The position numbers and the translations under genes were made by a program. Shown in pieces: positions 36,807-45,728 of a DNA stretch of 64,000 bases (position 1 is the stretch's first letter; every line of letters begins with the position of its first letter). Source of the stretch: Pseudotabrizicola sediminis (GTDB lineage: Bacteria > Pseudomonadota > Alphaproteobacteria > Rhodobacterales > Rhodobacteraceae); the NCBI RefSeq assembly GCF_004745575.1, contig NZ_RPEM01000005.1, forward strand, positions 177,008 to 241,007. Reading direction: 5' to 3'. The notes beneath the pieces are model-generated. The model was given only the letters and a program-made list of their open reading frames with translations. It searched no databases and was not told the DNA's origin.

Positions 36807-37823
36807 ATGACCCCGCCCTTCACCTCGCTCGACAGCTTCCGCGCCGTTCTGGCCGCGCAACCCGACGTCGACACGTCTGCCCGCACAGCAGCGGCGGCGC
36901 GCAATGGCCAGTTGACCAAACCGCCCGGCGCTTTGGGGCGGTTGGAAGATCTGGCGATCTGGCTGGCCGGTTGGCAGGGGCGCGAGAAGCCAAAGGCCGA
37001 TGCGCCACAGGTGGTGATCTTTGCTGGCAATCACGGCGTTGCCGCGCGCGGCGTGTCGGCCTTTCCGCCCGAGGTGACGGCACAGATGGTTGCCAACTTC
37101 CGCCACGGCGGGGCCGCCATCAACCAGCTGTCGAAAGCCTTTGGTGCTGCGATGACCGTTCATGCGCTTGACCTTGACCACCCCACCGCCGACTTCACCC
37201 AAAGCCCGGCGATGACCGAGGCAGAGTTGACAAAAGCCCTGACCACGGGTTGGAACGCGGTGGACCCGCAGGCCGATCTGCTGGTGACGGGCGAGATGGG
37301 CATCGGCAACACCACCTCTGCCGCCGCCATCGTCGCTGCCCTGCTGGGTGGTGCCGCAGAAGATTGGGTGGGCCGGGGCACGGGCGTGGATGACCATGGC
37401 CTTGCCCGCAAGGCAGCGGCTGTCCACGCCGGGCTTGCCACCCATGCGGCCCTCCTGTCAGATCCGTTGCAGGTGTTGCGCTGCCTTGGAGGGCACGAGA
37501 TTGCCGCCATGGCGGGGGCCATCGCCCGCGCGCGGGCCGAGCGGATTGCGGTGGTGCTGGATGGCTTTATCTGCTGCGCGGCGGCGTTGGTCCTGCAGCG
37601 GGCGCGGTCGGGTGCGCTGGACCACTGCCTTGCTGGCCATGTCAGCGCCGAGGCGGGCCATGGCCGCCTGCTTGCAGCGCTGGACAAACAACCGCTGCTG
37701 AACCTTGGCCTGCGCCTTGGCGAAGGTTCGGGCGCGGCCTTAGCCTTGGGGATCGTTCAGGGCGCGGTCGCCTGCCATTCCGGCATGGCCACCTTTGCCG
37801 AGGCGGGGGTCAGCGGGGCCTGA
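36807..37823 (+). CDS. cobT: Nicotinate-nucleotide-dimethylbenzimidazole phosphoribosyltransferase
   Basis: A 338-residue enzyme that makes alpha-ribazole-5'-phosphate, the lower-ligand precursor used by CobS. Signatures are [42 protein letters not shown] and the catalytic Glu306 in [11 protein letters not shown]. cobT and cobS share a 78-bp divergent intergenic region, so they may be co-regulated; no cobalamin riboswitch is visible there. Confidence 0.95.
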   Translation: MTPPFTSLDSFRAVLAAQPDVDTSARTAAAARNGQLTKPPGALGRLEDLAIWLAGWQGREKPKADAPQVVIFAGNHGVAARGVSAFPPEVTAQMVANFRHGGAAINQLSKAFGAAMTVHALDLDHPTADFTQSPAMTEAELTKALTTGWNAVDPQADLLVTGEMGIGNTTSAAAIVAALLGGAAEDWVGRGTGVDDHGLARKAAAVHAGLATHAALLSDPLQVLRCLGGHEIAAMAGAIARARAERIAVVLDGFICCAAALVLQRARSGALDHCLAGHVSAEAGHGRLLAALDKQPLLNLGLRLGEGSGAALALGIVQGAVACHSGMATFAEAGVSGA

Positions 37824-37840
37824 GCCCCGTTGGCCAGACT

Positions 37841-40800
37841 TCAGCCCTTGGGCATTGCAAGGGCCAACATCCGTCCGCCCTTTTGATACCGCACTTCCGA
37901 TGCGGTGATTGCCTGCACCCGGCCACCATCAAGATTGTCGCCGACACTGACCTTGCGGTATCGGCCATTTGCCTGACGCACCAAGGCATAGCGCTTGGAT
38001 TGCGTGCCATAAACGCCGATCAGATTGATCTTCGACAGGTTGATCGCATTCACAAAGGTAGCCTGCTTGGCGACATTCGCGCGAGTCGGAATACGCGGGA
38101 CGGCGGCAGCGACTTCCGGCTCGTCATCGGCCTCATCCGCAGAGGGGCCCGAGCGGGCCGCAGGGGCCGCCGTTGAGGCAGAGGCCAAGGCATCCGGCGC
38201 GGCCCGGCGGGTCGCTGCGGCCACCGCCGCCTCGACGGCGCGGCTCAGATCGCGCGGGCGCGGGGCGGGCACGCGCGACACCGATACGGCCAGCGGGCTG
38301 ATGCTCCCGTCACTGGCCGCCTCGGCTATGGCCATCTGCACCGCCAGCGACGCCGACTCAGAGGCCTGCCGCGCCGCCTCACCTGCGGCGAGAATCGCCG
38401 CGGGGCGCAAACGCGGGCGCAGACTGGCAAACCGGCTGTCCTCGGCCGGGGCAAGCGAGGCATCATCCTCACCCGAGGCTTGCGGAGCAAGTCCTTCGGG
38501 GCGGGAGCGCGGGCGTGCCGTTGCCAGCGTGGGGTCAGCGGCAAAGGTTTCGACGGGCAGCAGATCGCCGTTTGGAGCTGGGGCTGTTGCTTCGGCAACG
38601 GCCCCGGTGATTGCGGCTGCCGAAGCATTCGCTGCCTCGGCCGGGGCAACGACGGCCGTCGCTGTCTCGATCAAAGCCGCTGCCGCAGCGGGGCGCGGCG
38701 GCGGCACAAGGGCCGGTCTGCCTGCTACCAGCCGCACCCCTTCGGGGGTCATGATCCCCTCGGCGGTCGGCACGATGCGGCCATCGGCGTCGAACTGATA
38801 CACCGTGCCGAACGGCGGCGGTGGCATCTGGGCTGCGGGTGGCGCATCGCCCTGCGCGGCGGGCGCGGGCAACACCAGCGGATCGCTCAGCGCGGGCGGC
38901 GCATCCATGCCGGCCAGAAAAATCTCGTCCTGATTGGCCGGGTCGGGCTGGATCGCCTCGGCCACCACATCCTGCATGCCGGTCTGCGGCGCGGGTTCCG
39001 CGACGACGGGATCAGCAGCGGCAACCTCCTCGGCAGGCGCAGTTTCGGCCACAACCGCTTCCACTTCTGCGGTGGGCGCGACATCAACCGCCTCTTCGGT
39101 CGCGGTCAGATCGACATCCACCGGCAGATCCGCAGGTTCCTGCAGATCGGCCAGCATCTCGGCCTCTGCATCCGGCAGTTGACCATCCGCAAGCGCTTCG
39201 TCGTCGACCGCGGCAAACTGCACTTCGGTCGCCGGATCATCGCCAGCGGCGATGATGAAGGACGACCAGGCCGCAACCAGCGCCAGCAGCAACAAAAGCA
39301 CAGCGGTCAGGATCAGCCCCAGATACTTTGGCTTGCCCCGCTGTGGCATCGCCCGCGCGCTCAGACCCTTGGCAATCGCATCCGGCGACACCGGCTGCTG
39401 GCGCGCCAGCGATTGTGATGCCGCCCGGACCGTGGCGGCAGATCCGTCAAGCGGTGCTGCCAGGGTCGACCCTGTGGACAAACCCGCAGGCCGGACCGCG
39501 CCGGGTGCCGCACCATTCAGCGCAGGCTTTTTCTTGCGGGTGCCGGGAATGCTGGGGGCGGTGACAAGCCCGCCAAGGCCGCGAAACCCCTTGCCGGTTT
39601 TGCCTGCCACAGCCGCCGAAGGCATCGGCGGGTCGCCGGGAAGCCGGGGGGGTGGCGGCACCGGATCGTCATAGCTGAACTTCGGGGCAGGGCGGGCGGC
39701 GGCGGGCCGCTCTACAACCGGCTTTGGCGGTGCAGCGGGGCGCGGGGCTGCCGGTTCCATCGGCCGTGCCGTGCCCGCGTCAGACCCGGTTGCCGCCCCC
39801 AAAGGGCGTGGCAGGCCTTCTTGTCTGCGGCTGGCAAAGGCCGTCAGCGCCGCTGCCGAAGGGGGCGGCGGCAGGTCGTCGGCAGGGGGCGTCCGGGACG
39901 CCAGCGACGAGGATCGCACACCAGGCGGCATCGGTGGCACGTCATCCACCCCGTCCTCGGCTGGCACGTCCACCGCCATCGGGGCCTCGGGCTCATCTGC
40001 CGTGGCCTTTGCCAACACGTCGCCCCGATGGCTTTGTTGTTCCGGCGTAGCGGGGGCAGTTGACGCTGGCGGTGCGTCCGGGGAAACTCTTGCAGCCTGC
40101 TCTGAGCGCGCAAAATCGGGGCCTGCCGGAGGAAGCGGCGGCAGGTCCGGCTCGGTCACCGGCATGTCTGGCGGGGTCACGGGGGGCGTCACGGGTTGCG
40201 ACGGCGGCAGATCAGGCTCTGGCGCAGGGCCGGGCAAGGGCTCGGGTGTCGGCACCGGGTCGGGTTCCGGCAGGCCGGGGTCTGGCATCTCCGGCTCTGG
40301 CGCGGTGGGGCCCGGCATCTCTGGCCCTGGCAGATCCGGAGCCGCCAGCAGCGCTGTGTCCGCGACTGGCGTATCCGGTGCCGGAGTCTGTGTGAACACC
40401 GGTTCAACCGGCATCGGCCGCACAGGGGCGGCTGCAAAGTCCGCCGCTTCTTCGGCAAAAGCTGCCACGTCGGCGCGCGGCTTTTCCTGTTTGATGATCT
40501 TGACGGGCACCGCATCCGGCTCGACCTGCTCACCCGCCTTCAACAGGCTGGGGGCCAGGGCCGAGGGGCCAAAAAACGGCTCTTTGTCAAAGCCGGTATC
40601 CGGGCTGGCGACAAAGGCGACCGGATTGAACTTGTGCTCGGTCGCAAAACCTTCTGCCTCGCTCAATGTCTCGCGGGCCACCACGGCCACGGTCACGACC
40701 GGGCCGGTGCCCGACCAGTCATAGATCAGTTCGTCCAGCGCATAGGGCGTGCGCCCGTCCAACGCCGCTTCGATCTGCGTGCGGCGGCTGGCCTCATCCG

Positions 40801-41029
40801 GGCCAGATGCCTCGATCTGCAGATACAGGATCTGCGACTCGGGGATGATCAGCTTGGTGGCAATGCCCTTGGGGGACAACCCCTCAGCCGTGGCGCGCAA
40901 ATCGCTTAGCGCCGCCGACAGATCGGGGGTGTCAAAGGCCACAGTCCCCACATCGCGCCACCCCCGGGAAGTCCGGTGCAGGAGCGTGATGCTGTCTTCA
41001 GTCAGATTCAGGGCAAAACTGGGTGTCAT
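37841..41029 (-). CDS. Large inner-membrane protein with PilM/GspL-like and PilP/GspC-like ends
   Basis: A 1062-residue protein. Residues 1-150 look like the actin-like cytoplasmic domain of GspL/PilM (TKLIIPESQILYLQIEASG, GRTPYALDELIYDW, VAVVARE). Residues about 190-560 are Pro/Ala-rich low complexity. One membrane helix lies near 571-593 (LGLILTAVLLLLLALVAAW). A second disordered Ala/Glu-rich stretch runs to about 985. The last about 70 residues (NLIGVYGTQSKRYALVR, VSVGDNLDGGRVQAI) resemble PilP/GspC. No other pilus or type II secretion gene is nearby. Similarity is by eye, and a structural comparison would decide. Confidence 0.6.
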   Translation of the reverse strand: MTPSFALNLTEDSITLLHRTSRGWRDVGTVAFDTPDLSAALSDLRATAEGLSPKGIATKLIIPESQILYLQIEASGPDEASRRTQIEAALDGRTPYALDELIYDWSGTGPVVTVAVVARETLSEAEGFATEHKFNPVAFVASPDTGFDKEPFFGPSALAPSLLKAGEQVEPDAVPVKIIKQEKPRADVAAFAEEAADFAAAPVRPMPVEPVFTQTPAPDTPVADTALLAAPDLPGPEMPGPTAPEPEMPDPGLPEPDPVPTPEPLPGPAPEPDLPPSQPVTPPVTPPDMPVTEPDLPPLPPAGPDFARSEQAARVSPDAPPASTAPATPEQQSHRGDVLAKATADEPEAPMAVDVPAEDGVDDVPPMPPGVRSSSLASRTPPADDLPPPPSAAALTAFASRRQEGLPRPLGAATGSDAGTARPMEPAAPRPAAPPKPVVERPAAARPAPKFSYDDPVPPPPRLPGDPPMPSAAVAGKTGKGFRGLGGLVTAPSIPGTRKKKPALNGAAPGAVRPAGLSTGSTLAAPLDGSAATVRAASQSLARQQPVSPDAIAKGLSARAMPQRGKPKYLGLILTAVLLLLLALVAAWSSFIIAAGDDPATEVQFAAVDDEALADGQLPDAEAEMLADLQEPADLPVDVDLTATEEAVDVAPTAEVEAVVAETAPAEEVAAADPVVAEPAPQTGMQDVVAEAIQPDPANQDEIFLAGMDAPPALSDPLVLPAPAAQGDAPPAAQMPPPPFGTVYQFDADGRIVPTAEGIMTPEGVRLVAGRPALVPPPRPAAAAALIETATAVVAPAEAANASAAAITGAVAEATAPAPNGDLLPVETFAADPTLATARPRSRPEGLAPQASGEDDASLAPAEDSRFASLRPRLRPAAILAAGEAARQASESASLAVQMAIAEAASDGSISPLAVSVSRVPAPRPRDLSRAVEAAVAAATRRAAPDALASASTAAPAARSGPSADEADDEPEVAAAVPRIPTRANVAKQATFVNAINLSKINLIGVYGTQSKRYALVRQANGRYRKVSVGDNLDGGRVQAITASEVRYQKGGRMLALAMPKG

Positions 41030-41201
41030 GTTCGGCGTCTAGCATGAGGATACAAGCTGCGGATACCGCCTCTTGCTGGCTAAGTCTTTCCTACAGCAGC
41101 TTTCCGCCGAAAGAAAGAAAAAGCCCCGTGATGCGCCAAGGATCGCCTTGCGCCCTGCGTTTCATAGCCGGAAACTGATTGCATCCGAAGGAGAAGACCC
41201 C

Positions 41202-41909
41202 ATGCGCATCCTGCACGCCGTTCTTGTCGCCACCCTGCTGTCGGCCACCGCGCTGACAGCGGTTCAGGCCCAGACCGCCCCTACGACCGCCGCGCAGATT
41301 ACCGTGACCGGTGAAGGCGTTGTCGACGGCATTCCCGACATCGCCACCCTGTCGCTGGGTGTCACCACGATGGGCGAGACGGCGGCAGCCGCCATGGCCA
41401 GCAATACCGAAGCGCTGACTGCCGTGATGGCCCGGCTGAAAGCGGCAGGGATTGCTGACCGCGACATGCAGACCACCAACCTGTCGATCAATCCGAACTG
41501 GACCGGCTATGACAATGGCGCGCGTCAACGCATCGACGGCTACACCGCCTCGAACCAGCTGACAGTGCGCATCCGCGAACTGGAGGGTCTTGGCGCTGTG
41601 CTTGACGCCGCCATTCAGGATGGGGCCAACACCCTGAACGGGCTGAGTTTTGGCCTGTCCGAACCGCGCCCTGCGATGGATGCCGCGCGCAAGGCGGCGG
41701 TGGAAGATGCCCGCGCCCGCGCGACGCTGCTGGTCGAAGCCGCCGGGGCCAGCCTAGGCCCCATCGTGTCGATCACCGAAGGCGGTGGTTACATGCCACC
41801 ACAGCCGATGTTCCGCCAGTCTGCTGATTCTGCCGGCGCGGTGCCGGTGGCGGCGGGCGAAGTCGCCACCACCGCCTCGGTCACCATCGTGTTCGAGATC
41901 GCGCAGTAG
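41202..41909 (+). CDS. SIMPL-domain (DUF541) periplasmic protein
   Basis: A 235-residue exported protein. The signal peptide starts MRILHAVLVATLLSATALT and ends at VQAQ-TAP. The SIMPL domain starts ITVTGEGVVDGIPDIATLSLG and includes GISDRDMQT-like IADRDMQTTNLSI and YTASNQLTVRIREL. Function is uncertain; relatives are linked to oxidative stress or to membrane integrity. AAGGAG before ATG 41202 defines the start; an upstream extension to 41073 lacks similarity. Confidence 0.9.
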   Translation: MRILHAVLVATLLSATALTAVQAQTAPTTAAQITVTGEGVVDGIPDIATLSLGVTTMGETAAAAMASNTEALTAVMARLKAAGIADRDMQTTNLSINPNWTGYDNGARQRIDGYTASNQLTVRIRELEGLGAVLDAAIQDGANTLNGLSFGLSEPRPAMDAARKAAVEDARARATLLVEAAGASLGPIVSITEGGGYMPPQPMFRQSADSAGAVPVAAGEVATTASVTIVFEIAQ

Positions 41910-41989
41910 GCGCGCATCGTGCCCTGCCGGGCGATCCTTTTGGTGCGCCCGGCAGAATGACTTAGGATCATCATGTTGTGAGCCAAAGC

Positions 41990-43282
41990 TCAGGCAGTGG
42001 CTGCCGTCATCGCCTGATCCAGATCGGCAATGATATCGGCTAGATCCTCGATCCCTATCGACACCCGCACCACATTGGGCCCGGCACCTGCCTTGATCTG
42101 ATCCGCCTCGGCCAACTGGCGGTGCGTGGTAGAGGCCGGGTGGATGATCAGGCTGCGCGTATCGCCCAGATTGGCGACATGGCTGAACAGTTTCATGTTG
42201 TCGATCAGCTTGACGCAGGCGTCATAGCCGCCCTTCAGCCCAAAGGTGAACAGGGCACCAGCGCCTTTTGGGCAGATCCGCGGGATGCGGTCGGCATAGG
42301 GGTTGCTGTCCAGCCCGGCATAGGTGACCGTTTCCACACGAGGATCAGCCTCCAGCCAGCGGGCCACGGCCACGGCATTTTCAACATGCCGCTGCATCCG
42401 CAGCGCCAGCGTTTCGATCCCCATCAGCGTGTAATGTGCGCCTTGTGGGTTCATCGTCATCCCCAGATCGCGCAGGCCAACGGCGATAGAGTGGAAGGTG
42501 AAGGCCATCGCCCCAAGCGCCGGATGGAAGGCCAGCCCGTGATAGGCGGGCTCTGGCTCCGACAGCGATGGGAACTTGCCGCTGGCCGACCAGTCGAACT
42601 TGCCCGAATCGACCACCACGCCGCCGGTGACCGTGCCATTGCCGGTCAGGTATTTGGTGGCCGAATGCACCACCAGCGTCGCACCATGCTCGATGGGTTT
42701 GCACAGGTAGGGTGTGGCCGTGGTGTTATCCACGATCAGCGGCAGGCCGACCTTGTCGGCAATGGCGGCAATCGCATCCAGATCGGTGATATAACCGCCC
42801 GGATTGGCAATCGTTTCGCAGAAAATCGCGCGGGTGTTGTCATCCACCGCCGCCTCAACCGCCGCCAGATCGTCGAAATCGACGAATTTTGCTGACCAGC
42901 CAAAGCGTTTGATGGTCTGGCTGAACTGCGTGAGCGTTCCGCCATACAGCCGGGTAGAGGCCACGATGTTCAGCCCCGGCCCCATCAGCGGAAACAGCGC
43001 CATGATCTGCGCCGCATGCCCCGATGAACAGCAAACCGCCCCGGCCCCGCCTTCAAGCGCGCAGACCCGGTTTGCCAGCGCCGACACGGTGGGGTTGGTC
43101 AGGCGTGAGTAGATGTACCCGACCTCCTGCAGGTTGAACAGTTTGGCCGCATGATCCGCATCGCGGAACACATAGGCCGTGGTCTGGTAGATCGGCACCT
43201 GCCGCGCGCCGGTCGCCGGGTCCGGTTCGGCCCCCGCGTGAATGGCCAAAGTGTCAAAGCCATAGCTGGTTGTGTCAGTCAT
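41990..43282 (-). CDS. metY: O-acetylhomoserine sulfhydrylase
   Basis: A 430-residue Cys/Met-metabolism PLP enzyme forming homocysteine from O-acetylhomoserine and sulfide. The Schiff-base lysine is Lys210 in VVHSATKYLTGNGT; GYIYSRLTNPTVSALANR and PLIVDNTTATPYL are family blocks. Length and TGNGTVTGG fit MetY rather than cystathionine synthases. GAGGGGGGACAG precedes ATG 43282. An AsnC/Lrp gene lies upstream on the same strand. Confidence 0.94.
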   Translation of the reverse strand: MTDTTSYGFDTLAIHAGAEPDPATGARQVPIYQTTAYVFRDADHAAKLFNLQEVGYIYSRLTNPTVSALANRVCALEGGAGAVCCSSGHAAQIMALFPLMGPGLNIVASTRLYGGTLTQFSQTIKRFGWSAKFVDFDDLAAVEAAVDDNTRAIFCETIANPGGYITDLDAIAAIADKVGLPLIVDNTTATPYLCKPIEHGATLVVHSATKYLTGNGTVTGGVVVDSGKFDWSASGKFPSLSEPEPAYHGLAFHPALGAMAFTFHSIAVGLRDLGMTMNPQGAHYTLMGIETLALRMQRHVENAVAVARWLEADPRVETVTYAGLDSNPYADRIPRICPKGAGALFTFGLKGGYDACVKLIDNMKLFSHVANLGDTRSLIIHPASTTHRQLAEADQIKAGAGPNVVRVSIGIEDLADIIADLDQAMTAATA

Positions 43283-43309
43283 CTGCTGTCCCCCCTCGGA
43301 AATCTGCGC

Positions 43310-43354
43310 GGAAACTAGCCGCGATTGATGCGCCCATCAACTGCCGCTGTTTCC
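43310..43354 (-). promoter_or_regulatory. Nested inverted repeats in the metY leader
   Basis: TTGATG/CATCAA (43325-43330, 43335-43340) is nested in GGAAAC/GTTTCC (43310-43315, 43349-43354), centred on one point. It could be an operator or a leader hairpin. It does not match the SAM-II or SAM/SAH riboswitch patterns I know. Confidence 0.3.
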
Positions 43355-43384
43355 GGAACCGTCCGGAACGGGCTGGCACTTCTG

Positions 43385-43837
43385 TCATGCCCGTTGATCC
43401 TTTGCGCTGCCCATCACCACGAACGTGGTGATCGACTGAACCTGGGGCAGGGTGCCCAGCACCTCGGTATGCCAGTGCTTGTATCCTGCCAGATCCGCCG
43501 CCTCGACCCGCAGCAGGTATTCGACGGTGCCGGTCACGTTATGGCATTCGGTGACCTGTGGGGCACGGATGACGGCGCGTTCGAAGGATTCCTGCGCGGC
43601 CTTGGAATGGGCATTCAACCCGACCGTGACATAAGCGATGAACCCCACCCCCATGGCCGTCGGGTCCAGCACCGCGCGGTATCCTTTGATGATGCCGCGC
43701 CGTTCCAGTTCTTGCACCCGGCGCAGCGTGGCGGAAGGCGATAGGCTGATGCGGGCGGCAAGGTCCAGATTGGATTGTCGGCCATCGCGGGTCAATTCGC
43801 GCAATATCTTTTGGTCTGTCTGATCTATCTTCGTCAT
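43385..43837 (-). CDS. Lrp/AsnC-family transcription regulator
   Basis: A 150-residue regulator. The N-terminal helix-turn-helix (residues about 5-55) has QTDQKILRELTRDGRQSN and LSPSATLRRVQELERRG; the RAM ligand domain follows with VGFIAYVTVGL and VTGTVEYLLRVEA. Such proteins sense amino acids. ATG 43837 (MTKIDQTD) gives the family length. The divergent LysE-type exporter 72 bp away is the likely target, with an amino acid as effector. Confidence 0.93.
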   Translation of the reverse strand: MTKIDQTDQKILRELTRDGRQSNLDLAARISLSPSATLRRVQELERRGIIKGYRAVLDPTAMGVGFIAYVTVGLNAHSKAAQESFERAVIRAPQVTECHNVTGTVEYLLRVEAADLAGYKHWHTEVLGTLPQVQSITTFVVMGSAKDQRA

Positions 43838-43909
43838 TTGTTGCACAACTTGGCAGAGGACGCCGCACATTGCAATTTCATGCTGTGGGCAACATGGCAG
43901 TGTCGCGCC

Positions 43910-44503
43910 ATGACATATGATCTTCTTACCGCACTTGTCGGCTTTGCCTTTGTCACCTCGGTCACGCCGGGGCCGAACAACATGATGCTGCTGGCGTCGG
44001 GTGCAAACTTCGGCTTTCGTCGCAGCCTGCCGCATATGCTGGGGATCAGCCTGGGCCATGCGCTGATGGTCTTGCTGCTGGGTCTGGGGCTGGCGCAGGT
44101 GTTTGTGATCCTGCCATCGCTGGGGCTGGCACTGAAGATCGCCTCTGTCGTCTATATGCTGTGGCTGGCGTGGAAGATCGCCCATGCTGCCGCCCCGAAA
44201 GAGGGGGTCGTGGGCGGGCATCCGTTCAGCTTTCTGCAGGCGGCGGCATTCCAATGGGTCAACCCCAAGGCCTGGGCCATGGCGCTGACGGCGGTGACCG
44301 TATACGCGGCCGGGCAGGGGGCGTGGGCGATGCTGACGGTGGCCGTGGTCTTTGCGCTGGTCAACCTGCCCTCGGTCTCGGTCTGGACGGTTGCTGGCCA
44401 GCAGTTGCGGCGCTGGCTGACCACCAACCGCCGGTTGCAGGTGTTCAACTGGACCATGGCGGTGCTGCTGGTGGCATCGCTCTGGCCCATCCTGCAGCTT
44501 TGA
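43910..44503 (+). CDS. LysE/RhtB-family amino-acid exporter
   Basis: A 197-residue membrane protein with about six helices. The family signature is FVTSVTPGPNNMMLLASG near residues 14-31, followed by GFRRSLPHMLGISLGH. LysE/RhtB members export amino acids or their derivatives. ATG 43910 (MTYDLLTALVGF) is chosen over an upstream frame that overlaps the Lrp gene. The divergent Lrp neighbour is the standard regulator layout. Confidence 0.92.
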   Translation: MTYDLLTALVGFAFVTSVTPGPNNMMLLASGANFGFRRSLPHMLGISLGHALMVLLLGLGLAQVFVILPSLGLALKIASVVYMLWLAWKIAHAAAPKEGVVGGHPFSFLQAAAFQWVNPKAWAMALTAVTVYAAGQGAWAMLTVAVVFALVNLPSVSVWTVAGQQLRRWLTTNRRLQVFNWTMAVLLVASLWPILQL

Positions 44504-44514
44504 CGCAGCCTCGT

Positions 44515-45552
44515 TCAGCGCAGCCACAACCCTTCACGTTTCAGCGTATTGCGGATCACCTGTTCGCGGTGGGGCAAATTGGCGCGGTCAAACAGCGCCC
44601 GCGCCCGGCGGCCCTGATTTTGCAGCACCATCGCCTTGACCGGCGGATGGTCACGCAGCACCCGGCGCAGCGGGGGGTCTTTGGCCACCGCCTCCAGCAC
44701 TTCAACCGCGCGGTCGCTTTCACGGGCGTAAAGCAGCGGCAAGGTGCGATAGTGGCAGGTCACAGCGCCATCAAGTCCCGCAAGTCCCAAACCGGGCCGA
44801 CCGCCGCCAAAGGAATGGATCACCAGCGGCAGCGCCACCTGATCCAGCCAGGGGTCAAGCTCTTGCAACGCCAGCTCTGGCGGCGGGTCATCGCGGATCG
44901 ACTTGGCATAGGTCAGGAACCTTGTGCCAAACCTGCGCGGGCTGTCGTGAAAGAACCAGCCGGCGTTGAAATACAGATAGCGCCGCCAGTATTCATCGGG
45001 CTGGCTCCGGTCCAGCGATGTGGCAAAGTTCAGCCCGAAGCGGTCATACAGCGATTTCCAGATTGCGCCGTAGCCCGGCCCGTACAGCTCGATCTTTGGC
45101 CATGTCCCTTCCCGCCGCATGCTGGCGGAGGGGCAGGTAAAGTCGAACTCCAGCCGGGCCAGATCACCGGTGATCAGCGTATCTGTGTCCAGAAACAGGA
45201 AGGGCGCATCGGGCAGGGCGGCCAGCGCCTCGATCTTGTTGCCATAGGGGTAGTCCTGCCCGAAGACCCGCGACTCGAACGGCAGAATGGTCGCGCCCAA
45301 CCCTTCCAGCACCGCGCGCGCCCCGGCGGTCATTCTTGGATCGGTCTGCCACAGCGGCCCCGGCTGCGGCTCGCAGATCACCAAGCGGCCCGCAAACCCC
45401 GGGTTGGTCAGCCGCAGCGACCCTGCCAGCAGGATCGCCTCATATTGCAGCCGCCCGGCCTGACCGATGGCCATGACGGTGTAAGCCTGTCGCTGCATCG
45501 GGTCGGGGTCGGGGTCGGGCATCGGGGTTTCCAAAGACTGCATTGCCTGCAC
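44515..45552 (-). CDS. Putative glycosyltransferase (GT-A-like)
   Basis: A 345-residue soluble protein. FLFLDTDTLITGDL (about residues 118-131) contains a DxD-type metal/nucleotide-sugar motif typical of GT-A enzymes, and YLYFNAGWFFHD resembles the acceptor-site strand. No membrane helix is evident. Donor and acceptor are unknown. The start lies 176 bp from the divergent sitA gene; MQRQAYTVM (18 codons in) is an alternative start, since the first residues are Asp/Pro-rich. Confidence 0.65.
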   Translation of the reverse strand: MQAMQSLETPMPDPDPDPMQRQAYTVMAIGQAGRLQYEAILLAGSLRLTNPGFAGRLVICEPQPGPLWQTDPRMTAGARAVLEGLGATILPFESRVFGQDYPYGNKIEALAALPDAPFLFLDTDTLITGDLARLEFDFTCPSASMRREGTWPKIELYGPGYGAIWKSLYDRFGLNFATSLDRSQPDEYWRRYLYFNAGWFFHDSPRRFGTRFLTYAKSIRDDPPPELALQELDPWLDQVALPLVIHSFGGGRPGLGLAGLDGAVTCHYRTLPLLYARESDRAVEVLEAVAKDPPLRRVLRDHPPVKAMVLQNQGRRARALFDRANLPHREQVIRNTLKREGLWLR

Positions 45553-45641
45553 CGCAGGCAGCTTTTCCTGTGTCTAACGGGGTTTGCAGATCTGGGAAAG
45601 CCTGCCCCGGACAGGTGCGCGATCTGTGACGGGTTCCGATA

Positions 45642-45658
45642 TTGCGAATGGTTCGCAA
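45642..45658. promoter_or_regulatory. Fur/Mur-like palindrome 1 upstream of sitA
   Basis: TTGCGAA-TGG-TTCGCAA is a perfect 7+3+7 palindrome just upstream of the -35 hexamer. Shape and position suit a Fur-family metalloregulator, most likely Mur given the downstream Mn-type transporter. Confidence 0.6.
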
Positions 45659-45663
45659 AACTA

Positions 45664-45691
45664 TTGACATTGAGAATAATTCGCATATATT
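45664..45691 (+). promoter_or_regulatory. sitABCD promoter with palindrome 2 in its spacer
   Basis: TTGACA (45664-45669), 16 bp, TATATT (45686-45691) is a near-consensus promoter. The spacer holds TTGAGAA-TAA-TTCGCAT (45670-45686), a degenerate copy of the upstream palindrome with centres 28 bp apart. A bound repressor would block RNA polymerase. Confidence 0.65.
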
Positions 45692-45728
45692 TCAATTCAC
45701 AAAAAAGCACCTGGACAGGACACCTTTC

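Noticed and set aside
36729..37445. Upstream extension of cobS
   Set aside because: It overlaps cobT on the other strand; GTG 36728 has a good ribosome site and gives the normal CobS length.
43283..43384. SAM riboswitch before metY
   Set aside because: I looked for SAM-II and SAM/SAH patterns and did not find their conserved pieces; only a nested palindrome is present.
43838..44527. Upstream extension of the Lrp gene
   Set aside because: Antisense to the LysE exporter; the Lrp HTH starts right after ATG 43837.
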